Of a stretch of DNA of 64,000 bases, positions 18,253-26,777 are shown one piece after another. The translations under genes were made by a program, and so were the position numbers. The DNA lies in assembly GCA_009859145.1 (NCBI GenBank), contig VRVR01000020.1:124001-188000 (forward strand), given 5' to 3'. Numbering within the stretch: the stretch's first letter is position 1; each line of letters begins with the position of its first letter. Below the pieces are notes generated by a model, which did no database searches, had not been told where the DNA came from, and saw nothing but the letters and a program-made list of their open reading frames with translations. This stretch comes from Andalucia godoyi (lineage: Eukaryota > Discoba > Jakobea > Jakobida > Andaluciidae).

Positions 18253-19803
18253 TTATGAATGTTCCAGTGCCCAAGCTTCAACAGAAGCACAGAGCAACTC
18301 CCAGAATCGATCGACTGACGGGACGTTGACGCGTTCCTCCACAGTATGGGCACCCTCGATTTGAGGTCCGAATGAGACACAGTCCATTCCAGGATATGCA
18401 CGCTGAATCCAGCCGCACTCGAGCCCGGCATGAATAGCGTAGACATGCGGATCCACTCCAAGGACACGGGCATGAGTGTTCTTGACAATCTGCAAAGCCT
18501 TCGACTTCACATTGGGAGTCCAGCCAGGGAACGGGTTTTTGGACCCAGAATCGGAAGCGCCGACCAATCGTGCCAAAGAGGCAAACTTGTCTGTCATGAA
18601 AGCAAGCCCATTAGGAGCAGAAGAACGAGAAAAGAACTTTGCCACAAAGACATTGCGTTTGTCTTTCTGATCCGAATTAAATCGAGCAATTGAAAACGAA
18701 GTTGACGTCTCAACAAGCCCCGGGACATCATTTGACATCTTCACAACTCCATGGGGGGCGATAGCAATAAAATCTGTAATCTTCTTGACGGATTCCAGAG
18801 CAATCACGTCTCCTTCAAAAGGCTCCTGCACCTGACGAATGTCCATTGTCATACCAGGATCCGTCAATGCGAATTCTCCCTTCAAAGAGTCAAACGCAGA
18901 ACGGAAAACATTCGATAGAGTGTCAGCATCCGCAGGGCGAATGACCAACAGAAGGTCGACAGTAGACGGAATGGCATTCATGGCATTTCCAGCCTTCCAT
19001 CGTCCGATCTGGAACGACATTCCGGAAGAAAGGGAAGCTTCTAAAACACGACCGATCACCTGGATGGCATTGCCAAACTGTTTGTTGATGTCAATTCCGG
19101 TGTGTCCTCCATGAAAACCGAAAAGTTTAACCTCCAGAAATGCGCTTCCAGGGCTTACTTGCTGCAGGGAAACAGGAATTTCAAATACGTTGTAGGAGCC
19201 GCCAGCACATCCAAAACAAAGCGCATTCTCTTCTTCAGAATCAAGGTTGAACATTGCCTGGGAAGTCAAGTATGGGGCAGAGGCGAGGCCAGCAGCACCA
19301 CTCATGTCTGTCTCTTCGTTCGCTGTCACGAGAATCTCCAAGGCTCCGTGCGGGAACGATGCATGTTCTTCAAAGAACGCAAGTGCTGCAGCAACGCCAA
19401 GCCCGTTATCGGCTCCAAGCGTGGTTCCCGTTGCATACATCCAATCGCCGACAACACGTGGCTTAATGTGATCAGTTGCCCAGTTGTGTTCTACATCTGG
19501 ACGGTTCGTTGAAACCATGTCCGAATGTCCTTGCATGACAACACCAGGGACGTTTTCGAATCCGGGAGAGGCTGGAAGACGGAATCGAACATTGTTTGCC
19601 GAATCAACCTCTACATCAACATTTAAAAGCTGTGCGGCTTTCACAAGCGTAGGAATGATCGGCTCAGGCTGATGTGACGGACGGGGAGTTTCGGTAAGCA
19701 GCAGAAACCACTTCCATACATTCCGAGATTTGGCAGGAAGGGACTCCAGGAGTGCAAGAGACTCCGGAAGGCGTAAAATTGCTGATGCAGACACGGAGCT
19801 CAT
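18253..19803 (-). CDS. M20-family dipeptidase (PepD-like, Xaa-His dipeptidase)
   Basis: A 516-residue metallopeptidase of the M20C/PepD type. Metal-ligand motifs appear in order: VVMQGHSDMV near residue 90, GADNGLGVAAALA near 140, the EET catalytic glutamate near 168, a LDSEEENALCFGCAGG segment near 195, and a C-terminal HAGLECGWI and GPQIEGAHTVEE region near 455-490. PepD enzymes are dizinc enzymes that hydrolyse dipeptides such as carnosine-like Xaa-His. The lid domain lies between about 210 and 400. The family is mainly bacterial, so an origin by gene transfer is possible but not shown. No signal peptide; likely cytosolic. Confidence 0.9.
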   Translation of the reverse strand: MSSVSASAILRLPESLALLESLPAKSRNVWKWFLLLTETPRPSHQPEPIIPTLVKAAQLLNVDVEVDSANNVRFRLPASPGFENVPGVVMQGHSDMVSTNRPDVEHNWATDHIKPRVVGDWMYATGTTLGADNGLGVAAALAFFEEHASFPHGALEILVTANEETDMSGAAGLASAPYLTSQAMFNLDSEEENALCFGCAGGSYNVFEIPVSLQQVSPGSAFLEVKLFGFHGGHTGIDINKQFGNAIQVIGRVLEASLSSGMSFQIGRWKAGNAMNAIPSTVDLLLVIRPADADTLSNVFRSAFDSLKGEFALTDPGMTMDIRQVQEPFEGDVIALESVKKITDFIAIAPHGVVKMSNDVPGLVETSTSFSIARFNSDQKDKRNVFVAKFFSRSSAPNGLAFMTDKFASLARLVGASDSGSKNPFPGWTPNVKSKALQIVKNTHARVLGVDPHVYAIHAGLECGWIQRAYPGMDCVSFGPQIEGAHTVEERVNVPSVDRFWELLCASVEAWALEHS

Positions 19804-19963
19804 TGTCGGACCCTGGTGCGCTCGTGCTCTCGAGGAAATTAGGGAAGCAGGGAAAGCAGAAGGCGAAAATCCAAGGGAATTGCAGCACCACTCCCTCCCT
19901 TACAGGTCCCAAGCTCGCAAGTCGCATCGGATTTTTCAGCCGACTACAACGCGACGATCCCGT

Positions 19964-19991
19964 GTCTCTCTCTCTCTCTCTCTCTCTCTCC
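19964..19991. repeat. (TC)n microsatellite
   Basis: About 13 TC units followed by a C run, about 165 bp upstream of the dipeptidase start. It may sit in the promoter. Confidence 0.9.
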
Positions 19992-20217
19992 CCCCACAGG
20001 GTCCATCGGATCTCACCCGAAAAAAATGTTCGTCATCGTAAACGGTTTTTGGTGTTGTTGTTGTTGTGTAGATAGCGGGAAAGCAATACTGACCGTTCAT
20101 AATGTTTTACCCAGAAAATTACTATTATCAATAATGTCCTGGAGTGCCTCTGACATGCACACGAGCGGCAAGCGACCCCCACAGAAACTTCTTCGTCCAG
20201 CAAAAATGACGGCAATT

Positions 20218-21153
20218 TCACTTGCGCAAAATCGTACGCGCGCCAAGCAAAAGCATTGTTCCACCAAATATCGCTTTTTGCTCATAGTCGGAGAGTCGAT
20301 TGACAGCAAACTTGGAACCCACAGCAGAGCCGACAACCGTTCCTGCAAAAATTCCCGGAAGCATGCCAAGTGCGACATTGCCCCTTCTGAAATGCACAAC
20401 AGATCCAATGAGAGCTGTCGGAAGCATCGCCGCAAGAGAGGATCCAACTGCTTGTTTTTGCGAAGCTCGTTCATGTACCGATAGCACCGCCGTCATCATG
20501 AGTCCTCCACCAACTCCAATTGCGCCACTTAAGAATCCAGCGACCGCACCAGCAGCCGCAGCATACCACACCGGCCAGACAGCACCGTCTCCAAGACCAC
20601 CAACAAAATTACGAACGAAAGAAGACGTGAAATCCAAACTGAAGTCTTCCCTCAACAGTGATGTCAAGTCTGCATACGTCGGTCGATCAGCAACTGCTGC
20701 ATCAGCGATAGCGCTCTCTGCAATCATCGAAGGTCTCACAATCTGAATGATTTCCGGCAGATAAATTACCAACGGAGTCGAAAGAATAAACAGCCCGGTA
20801 AAAAGAGACTGTTTAGGACCCTTCAGATGCTTCCCGACCATGAGACCCAAACCAGATGTCAATATGCTAGTGGACGCCAACACCGCCGTAGCAGGAACGT
20901 CAAACGTGTATTTTGCATCAGAACTCTTTGACATTTCCGTGAAGTATGCATAAGCCCCACCAGCACAAGTGGCAGTGACAGCTGCAACAGATGTCCCGAC
21001 TGCAATAGGGAGAGACATGTTGCCCAACCATTTCATAGTCATCAACGATTGACCAACAATAGCGCCTCCGACGCCTGTTAGCGACGAAAAGACGCCCATT
21101 CCAACACCTGTCGGAAGGCCCATGAGAAGCCTTTTCAAAAACTCTGCACTCAT
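20218..21153 (-). CDS. TauE/SafE-family membrane permease
   Basis: A 311-residue protein with eight or so hydrophobic segments in two similar halves, each beginning with the Gly-rich family signature: MGVFSSLTGVGGAIVG near residue 20 and GFLSGAIGVGGGLMMTAVL near 215. The second half continues with QKQAVGSSLAAMLPTALIGS, typical of TauE/SafE (DUF81). Members export sulfite, sulfoacetate or other organic anions. A hydrophilic loop at about 145-180 separates the halves. The substrate is unknown. The family is common in bacteria and scattered in protists and plants. Confidence 0.85.
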   Translation of the reverse strand: MSAEFLKRLLMGLPTGVGMGVFSSLTGVGGAIVGQSLMTMKWLGNMSLPIAVGTSVAAVTATCAGGAYAYFTEMSKSSDAKYTFDVPATAVLASTSILTSGLGLMVGKHLKGPKQSLFTGLFILSTPLVIYLPEIIQIVRPSMIAESAIADAAVADRPTYADLTSLLREDFSLDFTSSFVRNFVGGLGDGAVWPVWYAAAAGAVAGFLSGAIGVGGGLMMTAVLSVHERASQKQAVGSSLAAMLPTALIGSVVHFRRGNVALGMLPGIFAGTVVGSAVGSKFAVNRLSDYEQKAIFGGTMLLLGARTILRK

Positions 21154-21469
21154 CTCAGGGAGGTTACCGTCGACTATCTATACTTATTCATGATGTCGCA
21201 GGTTGTCGTTGAAAGGACGACATTTTTGGGAAATGAAGGAGATCTCACCGTTGATTTCTTTTTCGAAAAGCTGCGATCGTAGAAACTGCTTTGTCTGTCA
21301 AAAAACGTTGAACATCAAACAACATCATACCGGACGTTTTGCTTATCTAACCCTGTTGGGACGCGATGCAGTTACCGTAGTCAAGTCAAGAATTTCTTTT
21401 CATTTTTCCCCTTTTTTAAATTCTTTCTATTATTATTTTCTGTTTGTTTGGGTTATTTTAATAATCAAA
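21154..21469. other. Intergenic 5' region
   Basis: Upstream of the permease. T-rich from 21,395 to 21,460. No coding frame recognised. Confidence 0.35.
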
Positions 21470-21822
21470 ACCCTCAAGCAGCACCTTTCATCAGGGACAA
21501 AGACAAATCATCTCATGGCTCCAAAGAGGGATCTTCCCAACAAACGCAAATCGACCATGCCCGAAGATACCGAGAACCAAGAAATCCGTTGATTCCCCCC
21601 TCGTCGCAACTTGCTGAGCAAGCTGAGGATCATCAAATCACGAAGATGCGATCGATTTGCGTTCGGAATGCGCTTTTTCAAGTCAGAGAACAAGAAGAAG
21701 CAAGGGCAAAAGCGTCGTCAGACGCAATGCGCAACGCCGCCGACCACATTCTGTTTCCTCCAATGCTCATCTTTCGAATGTTGAATCGATTGGGTAATAT
21801 GTTGGCTGCGATGACTCTTTGA
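21470..21822 (+). pseudogene. Possible gene remnant beside Fanzor relic 2
   Basis: A frame of about 118 codons without an ATG near its start but with protein-like composition: Gln/Asn-rich at first (NQNPQAAPFIRDKDK), then helical and charged (KASSDAMRNAADH), ending in a hydrophobic MLIFRMLNRLGNMLAAM. A pyrimidine-rich tract precedes it, so it might be a downstream exon; the ATG at 21,514 is in another frame and stops after 25 codons. It ends 110 bp before the mobile-element block. It could be a host gene broken by the insertion or a chance frame. Confidence 0.25.
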
Positions 21823-21931
21823 CTGCAGAGCAATCTGCATTGAAGAGCTGGTGCTTGCCCCGAATAATTTAAATTAAAAAACCCCCCGAAAAAAACATGT
21901 GGTTTGGATCTATCTTCGGGGATACCGCAGA

Positions 21932-22341
21932 CCGATGAATAATAACACGTCATTGTCATGCATACGGAAAAGTATCCATAAACAGACACGGTCAATACTG
22001 GCCGACACTAGCACGTTGCTGTTTCACAGGGAATTCGTGCTTACGCGTAGCCATCTATCATTCGTTCAGCGCACTGCCAAGAGGCGAACTTCCAAGACAC
22101 GATCTCGTATCTCCAGGTGCATCAATCGCGCTGCAACTGAGGACACGAAAGCGCCTGCTGCTAGGGCCGTCAGCATCAAAATGCACCCTTCTCAGAAACA
22201 ACGTGTCACGCTGAGAAAGTGGCTCACCGATTGATCGAGATTGGGAACGGAGCGCGGAACATCCATCTGAAGAACGCCGTGAGACGTGTTGGGGGCCTAT
22301 CCTGTTCCCGGCAACGGGATGCAAGATTGAAATATGCATGT
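21932..22341 (+). mobile_element. Relic 2 of the same Fanzor/TnpB-type transposon
   Basis: Shares the left block (21932-22046), the short middle block and the right block (22231-22341) with the relic near 2 kb at high identity. Here the part between holds the beginning of the nuclease-like frame, then jumps straight to the last RuvC aspartate region. The junction is at about 22,231. The element is about 410 bp, the size of a MITE-like internal deletion product. The right block outside the frame may include the sequence that acts as guide-RNA scaffold in active relatives. Confidence 0.7.
22074..22234 (+). pseudogene. Fanzor/TnpB-like nuclease, N-terminal remnant
   Basis: The frame reads basic, Arg/Ser/Lys-rich residues and then VSIKMHPSQKQRVTLRKWL (22,169-22,225), which fits the TnpB/Fanzor N-terminal pattern of a beta strand with Pro, a Q-based turn, and an L-(R/K)-K-W helix. 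A TGA stop at 22,232-22,234 follows at once, because the deletion has joined it out of frame to the IDRD region that ends the nuclease in the other copy. Without the other copy this assignment would be weak. Confidence 0.5.
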
Positions 22342-22820
22342 TCGGTGCATAATGTAGACGATGGTCCAAAATAATTCATGCCTTTGGCGAACGGGTTTTT
22401 TCTGATACCACCACTATTTAGGGTTGCCAATTCGCATCTCGTACTTTCTTGCTCTATTTTCGCGCTGCCCTTTTCCTTTTTTCGCGCTGTCTTTTTCCCT
22501 TTTTCCTTCTCCTCTTTCTTTTCTGTTTTTTCAAGAGTCTTTTCGCTGCGTCAACGCATTCGGTTCTTTTGGACAACTTTGCTGCCTTTTTCTTCTTTCA
22601 GTATGTTTTAGTTTACAACTTTGGTGGTGACAAGAATGATGAGACATTTTTTTTTGACACCTCTAGAAGGACAAAAACCATGGCTACAACATACCTACAT
22701 TGCCTGACTTGTCACCGCCTTTTCATCTCTCACTTTTTAAATATTTTCATTTTTTGTTGCATTTGATTGCTTATGTTTCCCCCGTTTAGTTGCCTGTATG
22801 CGATTCTTCACTTCCTCAAT
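22342..22820. other. Intergenic, T-rich
   Basis: Strongly T/C-rich on the plus strand between 22,440 and 22,620. Open frames there are Phe/Ser-rich and look like low-complexity artefacts. Confidence 0.4.
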
Positions 22821-22929
22821 GTGTCTGTGGTTCAGATGATGAGTACACTTCTTTCCCCAAATGAAGTTCCAACGATCACCGTGATTCGAAACCGAAGCGT
22901 CGCCAGTATCTGACACGAACCACAGATAC
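22821..22929 (+). ncRNA. Candidate box C/D snoRNA
   Basis: A terminal stem of 13 bp with one G-U-type mismatch pairs 22,821-22,833 (GTGTCTGTGGTTC) with 22,917-22,929 (GAACCACAGATAC). Just inside the 5' arm is ATGATGA, a perfect box C (22,836-22,842), and just inside the 3' arm is CTGA, box D (about 22,910-22,913). Spacing of two to four bases between stem and boxes is right for a k-turn, and the total size of about 109 nt is normal. The 15 or so bases upstream of box D would be the 2'-O-methylation guide. C'/D' boxes are unclear. The site is intergenic, so it would need its own promoter. Confidence 0.6.
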
Positions 22930-23043
22930 ACTGTTATTTTTGTTTTACAATGTTTTTCTAAACAAAGAATATTGTGTCAATTGATTGTCTTACAGCTGTC
23001 ATAGGTATTGTATAGGAAGTATTGTTGTTATATTTTGTAAACT

Positions 23044-24219
23044 CTATTTGGCATTGCATGTGAAAGATATTACGGACATGTTTTCATAATCAGCGTGCAA
23101 AGGGTTGAACCCGTCAAGCGTCCGGGTCGCATTCACGACTTCTGGAAACTTTTGAAAGAACGATGAATGCTTCTGAATAGACACCTCCACTCCGTTCATC
23201 TCGCGAACTTCAAAGATCCTTCTGAGCATAGACTCCACCGACGGAAAATTCGTTGGAAACATGACGTCGCAGTCACACATGTCGTTTGCAGCCACGCGCG
23301 CTCCCAAAGACGACCAGCTGTTTAGCTCTATGTTCTTTCCCGAAGCGCTTTTAGCTTGAATAACAGGACCGAGAATGCCTGGCATGGGATTGGGAAACGC
23401 GTCAAAATCGGCAATGATCCCAGCTACGCTCTTTGGTATGCATGGTTGCTTCAGGATGTTCCACAGCAATTCGTACAACCCAGTAGGTACGTACATCACA
23501 TCATCTCCGACCGCACGGCTCATCGAACGTTTGAGAAGGCTCCAGGGATTTGCAGGCTGGAGAAGATGCTCGACATGCGGAATGCAATGATGAATCCAGG
23601 CATCCTCCAGTGGTTTCCAGACGATTTGACCCAGCTCTGTCAAGTGCGCTTCTTGCATCTCCCCGGATGTCCTAAGCCGGATACAATCATGTTGAAGGTT
23701 GTCGAGAACTTCAAAGAGCAGCAGCACGAGCGTGTGCTGGTCGCCAGAGGAATCAGGACTGCACATGCTTTGCATGTCAAACCGCATTCCATCTCCATGG
23801 TGCAGCCGAACAGAAGGGTGTCCCGCAAACCGCAGTCGCTGGCGCTTGTGCAGCACATCCGACAACTCAACAATGTGATATTCGTGTTCTCGGTGGAGGC
23901 GGTCAAATTCAGAAATGACAGATTCCGCCAAGGAACCGTTTCCGCCCCCAATTTCAAGGATAACGGGCTTGGAATCTGCAGGGATCACTGACAGGATCTT
24001 CTTTGCAACGCCGATACCGTACCAAGGTGCAAAGATTTCGGAAGGCGTTGTCCATCCTGCATTTCTGTACAGCGAGGAAATAGACTGCAAGTAGTCTTCC
24101 TGCCCGCGCAATGAATGGAACTGAATGGGTTCTGTTTTCTGAAACAGATGCTGAGCACCGGAAAAGTATCCCTGCCGAGGATCATACAAGCATTTTTGAA
24201 TGAACTTTCTCAATAGCAT
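23044..24219 (-). CDS. NDUFAF7: NDUFAF7/MidA-type protein arginine methyltransferase
   Basis: A 391-residue protein starting at MLLRKFIQKCLYDPRQGYFS, the N-terminal hallmark of the MidA family. Motif I for S-adenosylmethionine is VILEIGGGNGSLAES near residue 105, followed by the YHIVELSDVLHKRQR segment. In mitochondria NDUFAF7 dimethylates an arginine of complex I subunit NDUFS2 and is needed for assembly. Upstream in-frame sequence has no ATG; the basic start may itself serve as targeting signal, or an upstream exon is missing. The C-terminal domain matches in general length. Confidence 0.85.
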   Translation of the reverse strand: MLLRKFIQKCLYDPRQGYFSGAQHLFQKTEPIQFHSLRGQEDYLQSISSLYRNAGWTTPSEIFAPWYGIGVAKKILSVIPADSKPVILEIGGGNGSLAESVISEFDRLHREHEYHIVELSDVLHKRQRLRFAGHPSVRLHHGDGMRFDMQSMCSPDSSGDQHTLVLLLFEVLDNLQHDCIRLRTSGEMQEAHLTELGQIVWKPLEDAWIHHCIPHVEHLLQPANPWSLLKRSMSRAVGDDVMYVPTGLYELLWNILKQPCIPKSVAGIIADFDAFPNPMPGILGPVIQAKSASGKNIELNSWSSLGARVAANDMCDCDVMFPTNFPSVESMLRRIFEVREMNGVEVSIQKHSSFFQKFPEVVNATRTLDGFNPLHADYENMSVISFTCNAK

Positions 24220-24469
24220 AGTTTGACACAACACTGCATCCGAAGTCGCACAACAAGGCTTCCAGCGGTGCACGGAGAAAATCGCCAACACACACACGCA
24301 CTTCTTCCAGTCTTCACGCCGGGAAAACCAAAAAAATAATAAAATGGAGAGAAAAAAGAAGAAAAGAAGACAACGGTGTTTATTTCCCGAATGTGCATTT
24401 ATTTTTGATAATCTTAAGTTTAAAATTAAATTAAATTAAAAAAAAAACCACGACCGGTGGCAGTTCGTT

Positions 24470-24598
24470 CTAGTGACCAGCATGCATGAAGAAAAAATGA
24501 TGCAAATGATTAGCAAGGACGCTATGAAGCACTGAATAAAAGAACGTCACCGGCAAAAAGAGCATCCATCTTTGCTGATGGACCAGTGGTCCGTCCAT
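24470..24598 (-). CDS. Candidate 42-residue membrane peptide
   Basis: From ATG 24,598 the frame encodes MDGPLVHQQRWMLFLPVTFF, a hydrophobic stretch, then a His/Phe-rich end (HLHHFFF) and stop. One membrane helix flanked by polar ends is typical of tiny respiratory-chain subunits. The frame stays open upstream to about 24,712 without an ATG. Family unknown; chance cannot be excluded. Confidence 0.3.
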   Translation of the reverse strand: MDGPLVHQQRWMLFLPVTFFYSVLHSVLANHLHHFFFMHAGH

Positions 24599-24711
24599 GC
24601 TCTCTGAAGAGAGAACCACCAGCAAACAAACACCGGGGGGCGCTGCCAGAGTAGAGGAATGCCGGACAAGTGCTGTCGGACGGCACCCAAAACACACAAC
24701 AAAACGACGCA

Positions 24712-25092
24712 CTATCGCACTAAAGACTTGAAGTGTTCTCGGAGGTGTACTTTTTGGTCAACAATGTGGTCCAGCATCTCGTCGCGGATCATGTCTCCGT
24801 GCACGTTGCTGACGGATGAACCATTCTCCACGTCAAATCGCATGGTGAACGTGCTAAACTGATTCTCATGTACGAAATTCATGACAGACGACCCGTATTC
24901 TTGCACAAACAACTCACAATGAACGTTTGTGACTGATTCAGGAATCGGTTTGATAGCCGTCGGTTTTGAAAACGTTACGACAAACGCACACGGATCCGCG
25001 CCTTTCTTTGAAATGCATGCGTCGTACCGCAAATGGCAAGCATTCACAAGTTGCCGAACAATCCACGTTTCGTTATCCAGAGGCGCTGCCAT
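24712..25092 (-). CDS. Unknown 126-residue protein
   Basis: Begins at ATG 25,092 (MAAPLDNETWIVRQLVNACH). The protein is soluble, mixed alpha/beta, with alternating hydrophobic strands in the middle (FVVTFSKP, VHCELFVQEYG, STFTMRFDVENG) and a helical end (DEMLDHIVDQKVHLREHFK). This fits a small adaptor-type fold, but no family is recognised. The ATG is preceded by T-rich sequence and the in-frame extension upstream is hydrophobic/lysine junk, so the start is fairly sure. Confidence 0.65.
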   Translation of the reverse strand: MAAPLDNETWIVRQLVNACHLRYDACISKKGADPCAFVVTFSKPTAIKPIPESVTNVHCELFVQEYGSSVMNFVHENQFSTFTMRFDVENGSSVSNVHGDMIRDEMLDHIVDQKVHLREHFKSLVR

Positions 25093-25409
25093 CTTAGTGT
25101 TTTTTTTGTTTTGTTTTGTTGGTATTAACGAGCAAAGAAAAACAAGAACAAAAACAGAAAAAATCAACGGTGAAAAGACGTGTCTTGGATGCCTGGGATG
25201 TATACATATAATATTTGAAATTTGACGGTTTGCGTTGCTTTTGCGTGCATTTTACAGCCGGAATGCCCGTTTTGAGGTGTTTTTTTTTGGGCCGAGGCAA
25301 AACGCAAAAGCTGTCTTTTGGTATTGATGAACGACATTTGGACTATTGGATATCTGGACTTTCGGACTCCTGATTCTCGTTGAATGCACAAGAAGAAAGA
25401 AGAAGGATT

Positions 25410-25865
25410 ATGGATCTTCGGATCGTTCTGATTTGTAGCAGAACACAGAAAGCCATGCGCGAGCAATGGAGCCACACCTTTTCAACTCTGCGGCGTCGGA
25501 CGTATCATTCTGAAATCTCAGTTTATGAAGCCGTGTATGCAGTTGTGAAGCACGTGTTTGCGATGTCGCTCTCACGGTCTGCGCAGATTGGCTCCGCGAT
25601 CCGTTCGCAGACAATTATGTCCAGTCTGCTGTTGTTTTTCAAGAATTTTATTGAAACGGCGGAAGAAGACAGACTTGTCACGATTCCTGCAGCAAATCAC
25701 AAAGAAGTGGCGTGGAGATTGCTCACAACAGCTTACGAAAACTGTTTTCCACAGCAACTGTACTCCTTGTCGCAGTTTCTGGTCCTGTTCTTCAATCCGC
25801 AACAGGAAACGGATCCGTGCCGCAAGTTTCTCACGTACTTTTTTCGAACTCGCTGCTTCATTTAG
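25410..25865 (+). CDS. Unknown helical protein, 151 residues
   Basis: Starts at ATG 25,410 (MDLRIVLICSRTQKAMREQW). It is rich in helices with hydrophobic faces (VYEAVYAVVKHVFAM, SSLLLFFKNFIETAEEDR, LYSLSQFLVLFF) and ends in RCFI. No domain is recognised. It does not overlap the next coding gene, which stops 39 bp away on the other strand, so it is unlikely to be a shadow frame. A curious feature is the Phe/Leu-rich second half without a clear membrane helix. Confidence 0.6.
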   Translation: MDLRIVLICSRTQKAMREQWSHTFSTLRRRTYHSEISVYEAVYAVVKHVFAMSLSRSAQIGSAIRSQTIMSSLLLFFKNFIETAEEDRLVTIPAANHKEVAWRLLTTAYENCFPQQLYSLSQFLVLFFNPQQETDPCRKFLTYFFRTRCFI

Positions 25866-25904
25866 AATCTCTACCGTGGGAATTAGTGTGTGCAACGGTG
25901 CAAA

Positions 25905-26777
25905 TCACAGTCGAGAGAAGAGAAATGGAAGAGGATTGCGCCATTGTGAGTCGATTCCCTGTGCAGCAACAAACGACGGAACTTCAGTGTTTTTTTCTGC
26001 GAACGATCGCAGCTGTTTCAGAGCATCGTCATCTGACGACGTGGCCAATCGAACCAGTTTCTCCGTTTGTTGATTTTCAGGAAGGAAACTGCGAATAGAA
26101 ACCAGGAAGTCGATTCCTTGCTGCCGTGTGTTCTCAATCAGCGGACGATAGTCATCTTCCAACGCGGAGCTAGAGTTTATGTGAGAACCATCACGTGTGC
26201 TTGCAGACTCATCGTCCAGTCGTTTAGAGCCGTATGGGTTGTTGCTGGATTCAGGGGCTGAAGAAGACAATAGACTGTTGCGAACAGATTCAATTTCAGC
26301 TCGGTTCAGCGGGGTGATCTTGCCACGCGTCTCGAATTCTCGGATGGCATCCAAGACGAACGGCATGTCCGTCCGGGCATCGTACACAAACGGACTGAGA
26401 AGAGGAACGTTTTTGACGCGAAACGTAGGAATTTCGTTCTCCAGAGTACGATAAACGTGCGCAGCCTCATTTTGTCTTCTTTTGAACTCGTCTTGTTCTG
26501 TGCGAACGGCTTCTTCCTCGGCCAGTCGGGCCCTTGCCCGATCCACAGCCCGCTGTTTCAGCAAGGCAATTTCGCACTCGGTTGGAACACGCACAGCGAC
26601 TTGCGACAATGTGTGCAGCATCCGACGAACGTCTCGAACGAAGTTCCGCACTTCTTGGTCCACAATGGTTTTCTGCTGGAGACTGTCGCAGATCGGCTTC
26701 CCTGACCGTGTTTCATAAAACGACTCTCGTGGTATGCTGTCGATCTGCTTTTTCCAGTCTTGGTCGTCTTCCGCCAT
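25905..26777 (-). CDS. Unknown helical protein, 290 residues
   Basis: Starts at ATG 26,777 (MAEDDQDWKKQIDSIPRES). An N-terminal acidic part is followed by a long helix or coiled coil at about 55-120 (CEIALLKQRAVDRARARLAEEEA), a segment around PLLSPFVYDARTDMPFVLDAIREFE, a Ser/Asn/Asp-rich linker (about 175-215), and a helical C-terminal part. The upstream frame stays open to a TTG with a TTTTCAG acceptor-like site, so a 5' exon is possible. No family is recognised. Confidence 0.65.
   Translation of the reverse strand: MAEDDQDWKKQIDSIPRESFYETRSGKPICDSLQQKTIVDQEVRNFVRDVRRMLHTLSQVAVRVPTECEIALLKQRAVDRARARLAEEEAVRTEQDEFKRRQNEAAHVYRTLENEIPTFRVKNVPLLSPFVYDARTDMPFVLDAIREFETRGKITPLNRAEIESVRNSLLSSSAPESSNNPYGSKRLDDESASTRDGSHINSSSALEDDYRPLIENTRQQGIDFLVSIRSFLPENQQTEKLVRLATSSDDDALKQLRSFAEKNTEVPSFVAAQGIDSQWRNPLPFLFSRL

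Noticed and set aside
24576-24632. Hairpins GGACCA-G-TGGTCC and CTCTCT-GA-AGAGAG as a regulatory RNA
   Set aside because: Short palindromes occur by chance at this length, and they overlap a possible small coding frame; no family fits.
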